Assembly: GCF_012927165.1 (NCBI RefSeq)
Contig: NZ_JABBGA010000003.1
Coordinates: forward strand, 1-64,000
DNA: 64,000 nt
Origin: Zoogloea dura
Lineage (GTDB): Bacteria; Pseudomonadota; Gammaproteobacteria; Burkholderiales; Rhodocyclaceae
Direction: 5' to 3'
Below, in pieces: positions 52,644-61,829 of the stretch. Below the pieces are notes generated by a model. The model saw nothing but the letters and a program-made list of their open reading frames with translations. It ran no database searches and was not told the DNA's origin. Each line of letters begins with the position of its first letter. The stretch's first letter is position 1. The position numbers were made by a program, and so were the translations under genes.

Positions 52644-53531
52644 ATGCAGCCCCCCTCCACAGTCCCCAACTGGGACGACCTGCGCTTTCTCGCCACCATC
52701 GGTCGGGAAGGCACCCTGGCCGCCACGGCCCGCCGCCTCGGCGTGGACCAGACCACCGTGGCCCGCCGGCTGCGCGCCCTGGAGGAGGCCCTCGGCACCC
52801 CTCTCTTCGAGCGCAATGACGGCCGCTGGCAGCCGACGCCGGTCGGCATGCGGGTGCTGGAACGCTGCAGCCGCATCGAGGACGAGGTGGCCGGCGTGAT
52901 CCGGGTGGCCGACGCCGGCACCCAGGCCATCAGCGGCCTGGTGCGCATCACGGCCGTCAGTGCGCTGATCGGCGATTACCTGGCCGGCCAGCTGGGCAGC
53001 CTGTACGCCCTGCACCCCGAGCTGAGCATCGAGCTGATCGCCAGCAACGACAACCTCAGCGTGTCACGCCGGGAGGCGGACATCGCCATCCGCCTGGCGC
53101 GGCCGGCCAGCGGCGACTTCCTGATCCGCAAGCTGGCCGACGTGGGCTTTGCCATCTACGGGGCGGCCCAGGGCGACCTGCCGGTACGCCCCGGTGACTG
53201 GGTCGCCTACAACCCCGACCTCGACCACACCCCGGAGATGCGCCAGCTGACCGCCATGCTGGGGGACGGGCGGATCCGCCTGCGCTCCAACAGCCTGCGC
53301 GGCCTTGCCCGCGCGGTGGCGGACGGCATCGGCCAGGGCATCCTGCCGTGCTTCCTGGCCGACCCCGACACCCACCTGACCCGCCTGTCCGGTCCTCAAC
53401 CCGTGTTGAGCCGCGAAGTGTGGATGCTGATCCACCCTGACGCCCGCCAGCAGGCCCGCGTTGCGGCCACCGCCGACTGGCTGGTGCGACGCTTCGAGGC
53501 CACTGCAGGGATTTTCAGCGGCACGCTTTGA
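52644..53531 (+). CDS. LysR-family transcriptional regulator
   Basis: A 295-residue regulator. The N-terminal winged helix-turn-helix (WDDLRFLATIGREGTLAATA, then RRLGVDQTTVARRLRALEEA) is canonical, and the C-terminal LysR substrate-binding domain runs from about residue 90. The divergent isochorismatase-type gene is the most likely target, by the usual LysR arrangement. The inducer is unknown. Confidence 0.92.
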   Translation: MQPPSTVPNWDDLRFLATIGREGTLAATARRLGVDQTTVARRLRALEEALGTPLFERNDGRWQPTPVGMRVLERCSRIEDEVAGVIRVADAGTQAISGLVRITAVSALIGDYLAGQLGSLYALHPELSIELIASNDNLSVSRREADIAIRLARPASGDFLIRKLADVGFAIYGAAQGDLPVRPGDWVAYNPDLDHTPEMRQLTAMLGDGRIRLRSNSLRGLARAVADGIGQGILPCFLADPDTHLTRLSGPQPVLSREVWMLIHPDARQQARVAATADWLVRRFEATAGIFSGTL

Positions 53532-53636
53532 GTGATCAGCCTTTGCGTTTGCCGCAGATCAGAATAAGAGGAATTTTCCCGTTCCGTGCAGTAGTTGAGC
53601 AGGCGAAGCGACAGCCCCTTCGGATAAGATCGGGCG

Positions 53637-55286
53637 ATGCTCCTGAAACGATTTTTTACAAGCCTTCTCAGCCGGATGATTCTCTTCGGGCTGCTGCTGG
53701 TGCTGCTCGGCGGCGGGGCCCGGTACGTCTTTCTGTCCAGGTTCCTGCAGGAGGATCTGACCCAGGTGGTATCGGCCCAGCAGAAGGCCCTGGCGGAGGC
53801 CGTAGCCCAGGACATCGATGGCAAGCTCGTGGAGCGGCTCAACCTGCTCGCCCAACTGGGCAAGACGCTGCCACCAGAATTGCTGACCCAACCGGCCCGG
53901 CTGGAAGCCTGGCTCGCCGAACGGCACGAGCTCCACCCGGTGTTTTCCCTTGGCATGGTGGTGGCCGACCCACAGGGCCGGGTCATTGCCGACTTTCCAC
54001 CGATCAGCGGACGCCGGGGTGCATCCCTGGCTGGACAGGCCAACTTCCGCGCCGCGGCAGAGGGCAAGGGCGGCGTCGGACAACCCCGGCGCGGGGATTT
54101 TTCCCATCAGTGGATGCTGCCGATCGGCAGGGCGGTGAAAGACGCCGACGGCAGTGTCCGAGCTGTCCTGATCGGCATCACCGCCCTCAACACCCCCGGC
54201 TTCCTGGACAGGATCTCCCACGGACGGATCGGGGAGGCCGGTAGCTTCCTGCTGGTGTCGCCGGCCGACAAGCTTTTCATCGCCGCCGGCGACCCCGACC
54301 TGGTGATGAAGCCGACCCCGCCCCCGGGCGTCAACCTCCTGCACGACAAGGCCATGGCCGGCTTCCGCGGAACCGGCATCACCGTCAATGCCAAAGGCGT
54401 TGAAGAGCTGGCCACCATGGTCAGCGTGCCGAGCACCGGCTGGTTCGTGGTGGCCCGGCTACCCACCTCCGAGGCCTTCGCTCCGGTGCGCCGCGCCCAG
54501 GACACGGTGATCCGGCACAGCTTCACAGCGATGTTGATGGTCCTGCTGGTGGCCGGCTTCTTCATCCGCGCCATGCTCGGCCCGCTGCACCGGGCCGCCC
54601 AGCTTGCCGACCGGATGACCCAGGGGGACATCCCGATGCAACCCCTGCCGGTGGTTCGCAATGACGAAGTGGGGCACCTCACCGTGGCCTTCAACCAGCT
54701 CCTGGACAAGCTGCGCAACAGCCAGGTGGAGCTGGAACGCCTGGCCCACCACGACAGCCTCACCGGCCTGCCCAACCGCCTCCTGCTGGCCGACCGCATG
54801 CAGCAGGGGCTGGCCCGGGCGCGACGCAACGGCACCCGGATCGCCGTGCTCTACCTGGACCTGGACGGCTTCAAGCCGATCAACGATGAGCTTGGACACG
54901 AGGCCGGCGACCAGGCGCTGATCGAAGTCGCCCGGCGCCTGTCGGCCACCCTGCGCCGCAGCGACACCCTGGCCCGGATCGGTGGCGACGAGTTCGTGCT
55001 GCTCGCCACCGACCTGTCCGGCGACTGGCAGGAGAGCGCCATCAGCCTGGCCAGCAAGTGCATCACGATCCTGTCGGCCGGCGTCGAGCTGGATGGGCGT
55101 GCCCGCGCGCTGGGGGCCTCCATCGGCATCGCGGCGAGCGCCGGGCACGACACGCCGGAGGCCATCCTGTTCGCCGCCGACGAGGCCATGTACGACGCCA
55201 AGCGCGCCGGCCGGGGCCGCTACGCCATGGCCCCGGACAAGCACGATGACAAAGCCCGGGGGGTCAGCGGGGCCCTGCGTCCATGA
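53637..55286 (+). CDS. Membrane diguanylate cyclase (Cache-like sensor, HAMP, GGDEF)
   Basis: A 549-residue inner-membrane enzyme making c-di-GMP from GTP. A transmembrane helix (about 12-35), a periplasmic Cache-like sensor (about 40-275, with SLGMVVADPQGRVIADFP), a second helix (about 290-310) and a HAMP segment lead to the GGDEF domain. GGDEF is intact at 449-453, and the inhibitory RxxD site (RRSD, 440-443) lies the canonical five residues upstream, so product inhibition is expected. Its 3' end overlaps the convergent hydrolase by 23 bases. Confidence 0.93.
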   Translation: MLLKRFFTSLLSRMILFGLLLVLLGGGARYVFLSRFLQEDLTQVVSAQQKALAEAVAQDIDGKLVERLNLLAQLGKTLPPELLTQPARLEAWLAERHELHPVFSLGMVVADPQGRVIADFPPISGRRGASLAGQANFRAAAEGKGGVGQPRRGDFSHQWMLPIGRAVKDADGSVRAVLIGITALNTPGFLDRISHGRIGEAGSFLLVSPADKLFIAAGDPDLVMKPTPPPGVNLLHDKAMAGFRGTGITVNAKGVEELATMVSVPSTGWFVVARLPTSEAFAPVRRAQDTVIRHSFTAMLMVLLVAGFFIRAMLGPLHRAAQLADRMTQGDIPMQPLPVVRNDEVGHLTVAFNQLLDKLRNSQVELERLAHHDSLTGLPNRLLLADRMQQGLARARRNGTRIAVLYLDLDGFKPINDELGHEAGDQALIEVARRLSATLRRSDTLARIGGDEFVLLATDLSGDWQESAISLASKCITILSAGVELDGRARALGASIGIAASAGHDTPEAILFAADEAMYDAKRAGRGRYAMAPDKHDDKARGVSGALRP

Positions 55287-56139
55287 GCGCCAGCAGGCTG
55301 CGCAGCTGAATGCCTTGCGGGCGGGCCAGGTCGTCCAGCACCGAGAAGTGGTGGCAGCCGGGCAGGGGCAGATAACTGACCTGCTCGCCGGCCTGCACGC
55401 CGGCCACCGCATAGTCGCGGGAATGCCGCAGCAGCTCCGGCAGTTCGTCATTGCCCACGGTGACCAGGGTGGGCACGCCCCTGCCGATCTGGCGCAGGGG
55501 GCTGAAGGCGGCGATCTCGGCCGGCGTCAGCTGCAACTTGTCGTTGAGCCAGCACAGGCTGATCGGCTCCAGGTCCACCAGGGCGCTGATCGGCATGGCA
55601 TGGGTGAGCGCCGGATGGCTGCGGAAAAGCGCCGTGAGGTGGCCCCCGGCGGAGTGCCCGCTCAGCACCACGCGCCGCCCGCGCAGGCCGAACTCGCCCT
55701 CGCTGGCGGCCAGATGGTCGAGGAGCCGGCCGATGTCGCCGACGATCCGGCTCATCGAGGCCTCGGGCGCCAGGGTGTATTCCGCCAGCACCACGTCGAA
55801 GCCCTGCTCCAGGGGCCCCCGGGCGATGAAGGCGAAGTCTTCCTTGGTGGTGGCCTGCCAGTAGCCGCCATGGATGAAGATGAACACCGGCGCATCCGGG
55901 CGCCCGCAGCCGAACCAGTCGAAGCGCTGGCGCGGGCCGGGCCCGTAGGCGCCGTCGCGCAGGCAGGGGTGTTCCCAGTAGAGGCGGGCGCTGCGGGCCT
56001 GGAAGTCGGCCAGGATGGCCGGGAAGCCCGGCACGGCGCGGGTGTTGTTGTAGGCCAGCTCGAGCTGCGCCCGATCCAGCCCGCGATAGAGGGGCTGGCC
56101 GGCGGCCGGCATGGATTCGTCGCGCGCAGGAGTGCTCAT
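55264..56139 (-). CDS. Alpha/beta hydrolase (HGG-type esterase)
   Basis: A 291-residue cytosolic hydrolase. Oxyanion motif HGGYW (90-94), nucleophile elbow GHSAGG (S163), likely acid D231 (TVGNDELPE) and His in PGCHHFS (263/264). The pattern is that of the hormone-sensitive-lipase/kynurenine-formamidase-like esterases. The substrate is unknown. Ends inside the convergent diguanylate cyclase gene. Confidence 0.88.
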   Translation of the reverse strand: MSTPARDESMPAAGQPLYRGLDRAQLELAYNNTRAVPGFPAILADFQARSARLYWEHPCLRDGAYGPGPRQRFDWFGCGRPDAPVFIFIHGGYWQATTKEDFAFIARGPLEQGFDVVLAEYTLAPEASMSRIVGDIGRLLDHLAASEGEFGLRGRRVVLSGHSAGGHLTALFRSHPALTHAMPISALVDLEPISLCWLNDKLQLTPAEIAAFSPLRQIGRGVPTLVTVGNDELPELLRHSRDYAVAGVQAGEQVSYLPLPGCHHFSVLDDLARPQGIQLRSLLALMDAGPR

Positions 56140-56373
56140 GGCAGGTAACCGGTATCGAAAATGACCCGGCGATCCTGAACAAATCCGCCACGCCTGACTA
56201 TCCGGATCCGCGGCCGGATGTGTCCGGCTTTTCCGGCCAGACAGCCACTGCGCAGACTGCGTCGACGGACTCCGGCGTCACGGACTCTGCGGCTAAAATA
56301 GGCTCGCCCGCGGCCTCCCTCAAGCCGGCATTCTGCCGCGGCCTTGGTCGCTCCTCCACCCTGCCCGCCCCGC

Positions 56374-58713
56374 ATGTCCGATCTCCCCGAGCCCCCCAGC
56401 CGCCAGCCGCGCCGCCTGCCCCAACGCCTTCTCGCCTACCTGCGCGGCCTGCCCCGGCCATCACGGAGCAGCCTGCGGCGCATCGCGCTGGCGCTGCCGG
56501 TGCTGGCCCTCGCCTATGTGCTGGTGCTGATCCCCTTCACCCCCGGCATCCGCGACATCCGCAAGGCCAAGGTGGAGCAGCCCGCCCGGGTGCTGTCGGC
56601 CGACGGCAAGGAGCTCGCCGTGTTCAAGTGGGCCAACCGCCAGTGGGTGGGCCTGGCGGACATTTCGCCGCAGGTCACCGCCGCCCTGATCGCCACCGAG
56701 GACCACCGCTTCCGCGAGCATCACGGCATCGACTTCTACCGCCTTGGCGGGGCGATGCTGCACACCTTCTCCGGCGAGCGCCAGGGCGGCTCGACCCTCA
56801 CCCAGCAGCTCGCCCGCAACCTCTTCCCGGACGAGATCGGCCGCGCCCCCACCCTGACCCGCAAGCTCAAGGAGGCCATCACCGCCCTGAAGATCGAGGC
56901 GCTCTACTCCAAGGACGAGATCCTCGAGACCTACCTCAACACGGTGCCCTTCCTCTACAACGCCTGGGGCATCGAGATGGCGGCTCGCACCTATTTCGAC
57001 AAGCCGGCGCGCAACCTGGACGTGCTGGAGGCCGCCACCCTGGTCGGCATGCTCAAGGGCAACAGCTACTACAACCCGGTGCTCAACCCGGAGCGGGCGG
57101 TGGCCCGCCGCAACACCGTGCTGGCCCAGATGGTCAAGCGCGGCCAGCTCGACGAGCGCCGCCTGGAGGCCCTGCAGAAGAAGCCGCTGCGCATCGACTT
57201 CGAGCGCCAGCTGGAGTCCCCCGGCCCGGCGCCCCACTTCGCCGTGCAGATCCGCAAGTGGTTGATCAGCTGGGCCGACCGCAACGACTACAACATCTAC
57301 GCCGACGGCCTGGTGCTGCGCACCACCCTGGACAGCCGCCTGCAGGCCCGGGCCACCCAGGCGGTGATGCGGCGCGGACGCCAGCTGCAGGGCCTCGCTG
57401 ACCAGGCCTGGAACAGCCGCAAGGGTTGGTCGGGCAGCCCGGAGCTGGTGGCCACCTTTGTACGGGAGTCAAAGGAATACCGCGCCGCCGTGGCCCGCGG
57501 CCAGGATCCGGACGAATCCCTGGCCCGCCTGCTCGCCGACAAGGCCTTCATGGAGGCCCTGCGCCAGGACAAGACCCGGGTCCAGGTCGGCTTCCTGGCC
57601 ATCGACCCGCGCAACGCCCAGATCCGCGCCTGGGTGGGCAGCCGCGACTTCGTGCAGGACCCGTTCGATCACGTCGCCCAGGCCCGCCGCCAGCCCGGCT
57701 CCACCTTCAAGCCCTTCGTGTATGGTGCGGCCTTCGACAAGGGCATGAGTCCCGCCGGCACCCTGGTGGACCAGGCCGTGGAAATCCCCCTGAAGAACGA
57801 CGAGATCTGGCGCCCCGACGACGAATCCCCGCCCAGCGGCAAGCCGGTGAGCCTGCGCGACGGGCTGGTCTACTCCCGCAACCGCATCACCGCCCAGCTC
57901 ATGCAGGAGGTCGGCCCGGCCCGGGTTGCCCGCCTGGCGAAGAAGATGGGCGTCCGCCAGAGCCCGCTGGAGGAAGTGCCCTCCCTGGCCCTCGGCACCA
58001 GCCCGGTGACCCTGCGCGAGATGGTCAGCGCCTACGCCACCCTGGCCAATGGCGGCGCCTTCATCGAGCCGGTGCTGGTGACCCGCATCGAGGACCGGGA
58101 AGGCCGGGTGCTCGAGGAATTCGCCCCGGCCGACGCCGAGGCCGCCCTGGACGCCGGCACCGCCTACACCCTGCTCGACGTGATGCGCGGCGTGGTGGAC
58201 CGGGGTACCGGCGTGGCCATCCGCAACCAGTTCGGGCTGCGCGCCGACCTGGCCGGCAAGACCGGCACCACCCAGGACAACACCGACGGCTGGTTCATCC
58301 TGATGCACCCGCAGCTGGTCGGCGGCGCCTGGGTCGGCTTCAACGACAACCGCATCACCCTGCGCAGCGACTACTGGGGACAAGGGGCCCGCAGCGCCCT
58401 GCCCATCGTCGGCGACACCTTCCATTACGCCCTGGCCAACCGCCTGATCGATCCGAAGCTGCGCTTCCAGTCGCAGGAAGGGCCGGGCCTGCTGCAACGC
58501 GGCTGGAACTGGCTGAAGGGCCTGTTCGTCACTCCCGAGCCGGAACCCGCGCCCGAGCCCCGGCGTCCACGCCGACAGGCCGCCCCGCGCCCGGCGACAG
58601 CGCCCGCAGACACACCGCCGCCGACGCCGCCAGCCGTGCCCCAGGCTCCATCGCCACCCCCCGTACCCGTGGCACCGGAAGCCACCGCCCCGGCGGCAGC
58701 CCCCACCCAATGA
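56374..58713 (+). CDS. Class A penicillin-binding protein (PBP1A-type)
   Basis: A 779-residue inner-membrane peptidoglycan synthase. One N-terminal transmembrane helix (about 33-52) precedes the GT51 glycosyltransferase domain with catalytic E109 (ATEDHRFREHHG) and GGSTLTQQLARNLF. The transpeptidase domain has S443 in GSTFK, SRN at 501-503 and KTG at 629-631. A Pro/Ala-rich C-terminal tail of about 65 residues follows. ATG 56374 is preferred to the GTG 10 codons upstream. The 234-base gap before it (56140-56373) holds no recognisable gene. Tail and fused architecture fit PBP1A/PbpC-like enzymes; the exact subclass is not certain. Confidence 0.92.
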   Translation: MSDLPEPPSRQPRRLPQRLLAYLRGLPRPSRSSLRRIALALPVLALAYVLVLIPFTPGIRDIRKAKVEQPARVLSADGKELAVFKWANRQWVGLADISPQVTAALIATEDHRFREHHGIDFYRLGGAMLHTFSGERQGGSTLTQQLARNLFPDEIGRAPTLTRKLKEAITALKIEALYSKDEILETYLNTVPFLYNAWGIEMAARTYFDKPARNLDVLEAATLVGMLKGNSYYNPVLNPERAVARRNTVLAQMVKRGQLDERRLEALQKKPLRIDFERQLESPGPAPHFAVQIRKWLISWADRNDYNIYADGLVLRTTLDSRLQARATQAVMRRGRQLQGLADQAWNSRKGWSGSPELVATFVRESKEYRAAVARGQDPDESLARLLADKAFMEALRQDKTRVQVGFLAIDPRNAQIRAWVGSRDFVQDPFDHVAQARRQPGSTFKPFVYGAAFDKGMSPAGTLVDQAVEIPLKNDEIWRPDDESPPSGKPVSLRDGLVYSRNRITAQLMQEVGPARVARLAKKMGVRQSPLEEVPSLALGTSPVTLREMVSAYATLANGGAFIEPVLVTRIEDREGRVLEEFAPADAEAALDAGTAYTLLDVMRGVVDRGTGVAIRNQFGLRADLAGKTGTTQDNTDGWFILMHPQLVGGAWVGFNDNRITLRSDYWGQGARSALPIVGDTFHYALANRLIDPKLRFQSQEGPGLLQRGWNWLKGLFVTPEPEPAPEPRRPRRQAAPRPATAPADTPPPTPPAVPQAPSPPPVPVAPEATAPAAAPTQ

Positions 58714-58732
58714 CCTCGCCCGGACCCGCCCG

Positions 58733-59395
58733 ATGGACGACCACGACCCGCACGCCAAGCGCCCCTTCGCCCTCGACGAAGCCGAGAAGGAACGCCGCCT
58801 CGCCGCCGTGAAGGCCCGCCTCACCATCGACACGCCCCCCCCGCCACGCAACGCCGGCCGCAGTGCGGGCGGCTGGTTCCTGCCCGCCCTGTTCTGGACC
58901 GCCCTGATCGTGCTCGGCACCGTCGCCACCAGCCACTGGCTGGGCGGCCGCGGCGACACCACCCCGAGCGTGCGCGCCGACGGCAGCCTGAGCCTGCGTC
59001 TCGGGCCGGGCGGCCGCTACGAGGTGGCCGGCAGCGTGGCCGGTCAGCCCACCCGCTTCATCGTCGATACGGGCGCCAGCCTCACCTCCATCCCCAAGGC
59101 CCTCGGCGACCGGATCGGCATCCGTGAATGCCCCGCCATCGGCTTCGACCTGAGCCGGGCGGACGAACCCGGTTGCTGCCGCCGGGAGACCTTCCACACC
59201 GCCAACGGCAGCACCGAAGGCTGCGTGGCGCGGGTGCCGCTGCTGCGCTTCGGCCCCTTCGAAGTGCAGCATGCCCAGGTCGCGGTGATGCCGGCCATCG
59301 GCGACCGGGCCCTGCTCGGCATGAACGTGCTCAAGCACTTCAGCCTGCTCCACGCCGGGGCCGAGCTGAGCATCCGCCCAACACAACGACCATGA
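58733..59395 (+). CDS. Membrane-anchored retropepsin-like aspartic protease
   Basis: A 220-residue protein with one N-terminal transmembrane helix (about 47-70). A clan AA single-domain aspartic protease carries the catalytic motif FIVDTGASLTSIP (D112). The C-terminal segment LLGMNVLKHFSLLHAG is the usual second family motif. These proteins are thought to work as dimers on the periplasmic face; substrates are unknown. It overlaps panE by 4 bases. Confidence 0.88.
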   Translation: MDDHDPHAKRPFALDEAEKERRLAAVKARLTIDTPPPPRNAGRSAGGWFLPALFWTALIVLGTVATSHWLGGRGDTTPSVRADGSLSLRLGPGGRYEVAGSVAGQPTRFIVDTGASLTSIPKALGDRIGIRECPAIGFDLSRADEPGCCRRETFHTANGSTEGCVARVPLLRFGPFEVQHAQVAVMPAIGDRALLGMNVLKHFSLLHAGAELSIRPTQRP

Positions 59396-60273
59396 CAGAC
59401 ACCATGGACACCCTCCGTTTCCCGCTGGCCATCATCGGCGCCGGCGCCCTCGGCCTGCACTTCGCCGCCCGCCTGGCCACCGCCGGCCCGGTGGCCCTGG
59501 TGGCACGCAACGATGCGCAGGCCGCTGCGCTGCGCGCCGGCACCCGGGTCGGCGGCGTCCTGTTCCAGGCGCAGGCCTTCGGACCGGCCGCCCTGCCCCG
59601 GGCCGACTGGGTGATCCTGCTGGTCAAGACCGGCGACACCCTCGCCGCGGCCGCCACCGCCAGATCCATGGCGCCGCGGGGCATCGTGTCCCTGCAGAAC
59701 GGGCTGGTGGACCACCTCCTGCAGGCCGCCTGCCCCGGCCTGCCCACCGGCCAGGGCATCACCACCGCCGGCGCCTGGCGCGATGCGGACGGCGTACACC
59801 CGGCCGGCACCGGCGACACCCTGCTGCCGCCCGGCTTCGAAGCCGTGGCGGAGAGACTGACGGCAGCCGGCCTGCCAGCCCGGGTGGAGCCGGAGATCGC
59901 CGCCGCCCGCCTGGCCAAGCTGCTGGTCAATGTGGCCATCAACCCCCTCGCCGCCCTGCATGGCGTGACCAACGGTGCCCTGCGGGAGGCGCCCTACCGG
60001 GCCGCACTGGACGCCCTGGTGGACGAGGCCTGGCCGGTCCTGCGCGCGGCCGGGCTGGCCCTCGACGCCGAGGCCGCCCGCCAGCGGGTCATCGCTGTGG
60101 CCACCGCCACCGCCGCCAACCGGGCCAGCATGCTGCAGGACGTGCAGGCCGGCCGGCGCACCGAGATCGACGCAATCACCGGGGCCCTGCTGGAGATGGC
60201 CCGCCAGCAAGGCATCGACCTGCCGGCCCACCGGGAGATCTTCTCCCGCATCAAGGCCCTGGAAGTTGATTAA
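59392..60273 (+). CDS. panE: 2-dehydropantoate 2-reductase family protein
   Basis: A 293-residue cytosolic NADPH-dependent reductase, the ketopantoate reductase step of pantothenate and CoA synthesis. The dinucleotide motif GAGALGLHFAARL is N-terminal, VILLVKTGDT is the conserved Lys segment, and LAKLLVNVAINPLAALHG contains the catalytic Lys. The C-terminal ApbA_C domain is complete. ATG 59392 overlaps the protease stop (ATGA); an in-frame ATG four codons later is possible. PanE paralogues are frequent, so the substrate is likely but not certain. Confidence 0.87.
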   Translation: MTDTMDTLRFPLAIIGAGALGLHFAARLATAGPVALVARNDAQAAALRAGTRVGGVLFQAQAFGPAALPRADWVILLVKTGDTLAAAATARSMAPRGIVSLQNGLVDHLLQAACPGLPTGQGITTAGAWRDADGVHPAGTGDTLLPPGFEAVAERLTAAGLPARVEPEIAAARLAKLLVNVAINPLAALHGVTNGALREAPYRAALDALVDEAWPVLRAAGLALDAEAARQRVIAVATATAANRASMLQDVQAGRRTEIDAITGALLEMARQQGIDLPAHREIFSRIKALEVD

Positions 60274-60334
60274 AGTCATACGGTATTACGCTTTACCTTG
60301 ACCCCGGGGCGATCGCCGCCTACCTTGAACCATC

Positions 60335-61159
60335 ATGAATGGCGACGTCTTCTCCTGGTGGGCCTTCCTGTCCACGATAGCGACCCTCAACATCGCTGCC
60401 TGGGCCTATGCAGCCTGGCAACTGCAGCGACGACGTCCGCTGATGGACGCCGAGGCCTTCGCCCTGCGCCGGGCCCAGCTGCTGCTGTCGGCCGGCTACG
60501 TCTTCGGCTGCGCCTACCGCTCCTACCTGCCGGTGTTCGACGTGCCGCGGCTGTGCCTGGTGGATAGCTGGCTGTCCAGCGTGGTGGTCGGCCGCTCGGT
60601 GGCGACCATCGCCGAACTGTGCTTCGTGGCCCAGTGGGCGCTGATCCTGCGCGCCACCTCACGGGCCACCGGCAGCAGCGTGGGCGGCGCCATCTCGTCC
60701 CTGCTGGTGCCGATGATCGCCGTCGCCGAAACCTGCTCCTGGTATGCCGTGCTGACCACCTCCAACCTCGGCCACGTCATCGAGGAGACCCTGTGGGGCC
60801 TCGGCGCCGCCCTGCTGGTGATCAGCCTGGTGGAGATCTGGCCGCGCTGCGCCCGCCGCCTGCGCCCCCTGCTGGCCGTGTGGGGTGCCGCCGGGCTGGG
60901 CTACGTGTTCTTCATGTTCCTGGTGGACGTGCCCATGTACTGGTCGCGCTGGCTCGCCGACGAAGCCACCGGACGCCACTACATGAGCCTCGCCCAGGGC
61001 CTGCTGGACGCCTCCAGCCGCTGGGTGGTGTCCCACCGCTGGGCCGACTGGCACAGTGAGGTGGCCTGGATGAGCCTGTACTTCAGTGTGGCGGTGTGGC
61101 TGAGCATTGCGCTGATCCACGCCCCACTGCCCGCCGGGCGCCGGCTGCGCCCGCACTGA
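60335..61159 (+). CDS. Polytopic membrane protein of unknown function
   Basis: A 274-residue inner-membrane protein with about six to seven hydrophobic helices (for example WWAFLSTIATLNIAAWAYAA and VWGAAGLGYVFFMFLVDV). It has no motif of a known transporter or enzyme. Aromatic and Arg residues cluster in the loops (DVPMYWSRW, WADWHSEVAWM). It stands alone between panE and the lysE-like gene. I do not recognise the family. Confidence 0.75.
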   Translation: MNGDVFSWWAFLSTIATLNIAAWAYAAWQLQRRRPLMDAEAFALRRAQLLLSAGYVFGCAYRSYLPVFDVPRLCLVDSWLSSVVVGRSVATIAELCFVAQWALILRATSRATGSSVGGAISSLLVPMIAVAETCSWYAVLTTSNLGHVIEETLWGLGAALLVISLVEIWPRCARRLRPLLAVWGAAGLGYVFFMFLVDVPMYWSRWLADEATGRHYMSLAQGLLDASSRWVVSHRWADWHSEVAWMSLYFSVAVWLSIALIHAPLPAGRRLRPH

Positions 61160-61238
61160 ACGCACGCCACAGTTTCCTTCAATACGGCGCGGTCGCGCCG
61201 GCCCAAGCTGCGTCTCCCGACCCTGCGTGGAGACGCGA

Positions 61239-61829
61239 ATGAGCACCCTTGTTTCCATGGCGGCCTTTGCCCTGGCCGCCTCGATCTCACCCGGCCCGGT
61301 CAATGTCGTGGCGCTCGGCGCCGGGGCGCGCTTCGGCCTGCGGGCGGGGCTGCGCCATGTGGGCGGCGCCACCATCGGCTTCACCCTGCTCCTGCTGCTG
61401 TGCGGGCTGGGCCTGCAGGCGGCCCTGGCGCAATGGCCCGGCGCCCTCGGGGTGATCCGCGGCAGCGGGGTGGCCTTCCTGCTGTGGATGGCCTGGCGCC
61501 TGGCCTGCGACGACGGCCGCCTGGCCACGGATGGGCCACTCCGCGCCCCGTCCTTCCGGGTCGGCGCGGTGATGCAATGGCTCAACCCCAAGGCCTGGCT
61601 GGCGGCAGTAGCGGGGATGGGCGCCTACGCGGCCGATGGCGACCTGGGCCAGGTGTGGCTGTTCACCGGGATCTACTTCGTGGTCTGCTACCTGTCCGTC
61701 GGCTGCTGGGCCTGGGCTGGCGCCCGCCTGCGCGGCCACCTCGCCGCCCCGGCGCGGATGCGCGCCTTCAACCGGACCATGGCCGGGCTGCTGGTCGGCA
61801 GTGCGGCCTGGCTGCTGCTGGAAGCCTAG
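61239..61829 (+). CDS. LysE-family exporter
   Basis: A 196-residue inner-membrane protein with about five to six helices and the family motif AASISPGPVNVVALGAG near the N-terminus, then QWLNPKAWLAAVAG. LysE-type proteins export amino acids or related compounds; the substrate is unknown. ATG 61239 follows GGAG by 6 bases. Converges on, and overlaps by 4 bases, an AraC regulator gene, a pairing frequently seen for LysE exporters. Confidence 0.9.
   Translation: MSTLVSMAAFALAASISPGPVNVVALGAGARFGLRAGLRHVGGATIGFTLLLLLCGLGLQAALAQWPGALGVIRGSGVAFLLWMAWRLACDDGRLATDGPLRAPSFRVGAVMQWLNPKAWLAAVAGMGAYAADGDLGQVWLFTGIYFVVCYLSVGCWAWAGARLRGHLAAPARMRAFNRTMAGLLVGSAAWLLLEA

Noticed and set aside
56140-56373. Possible extra gene upstream of the penicillin-binding protein
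   Set aside because: Short frames in this gap have no ribosome site or coding character. The GTG at 56344 is probably only an upstream in-frame codon of the PBP gene.
60307-60320. GGCGATCGCC palindrome upstream of the membrane protein gene as an operator
   Set aside because: The same 10-mer occurs in the repeat at 25.4 kb and is likely to be frequent in GC-rich DNA, so position alone does not support a regulatory role.
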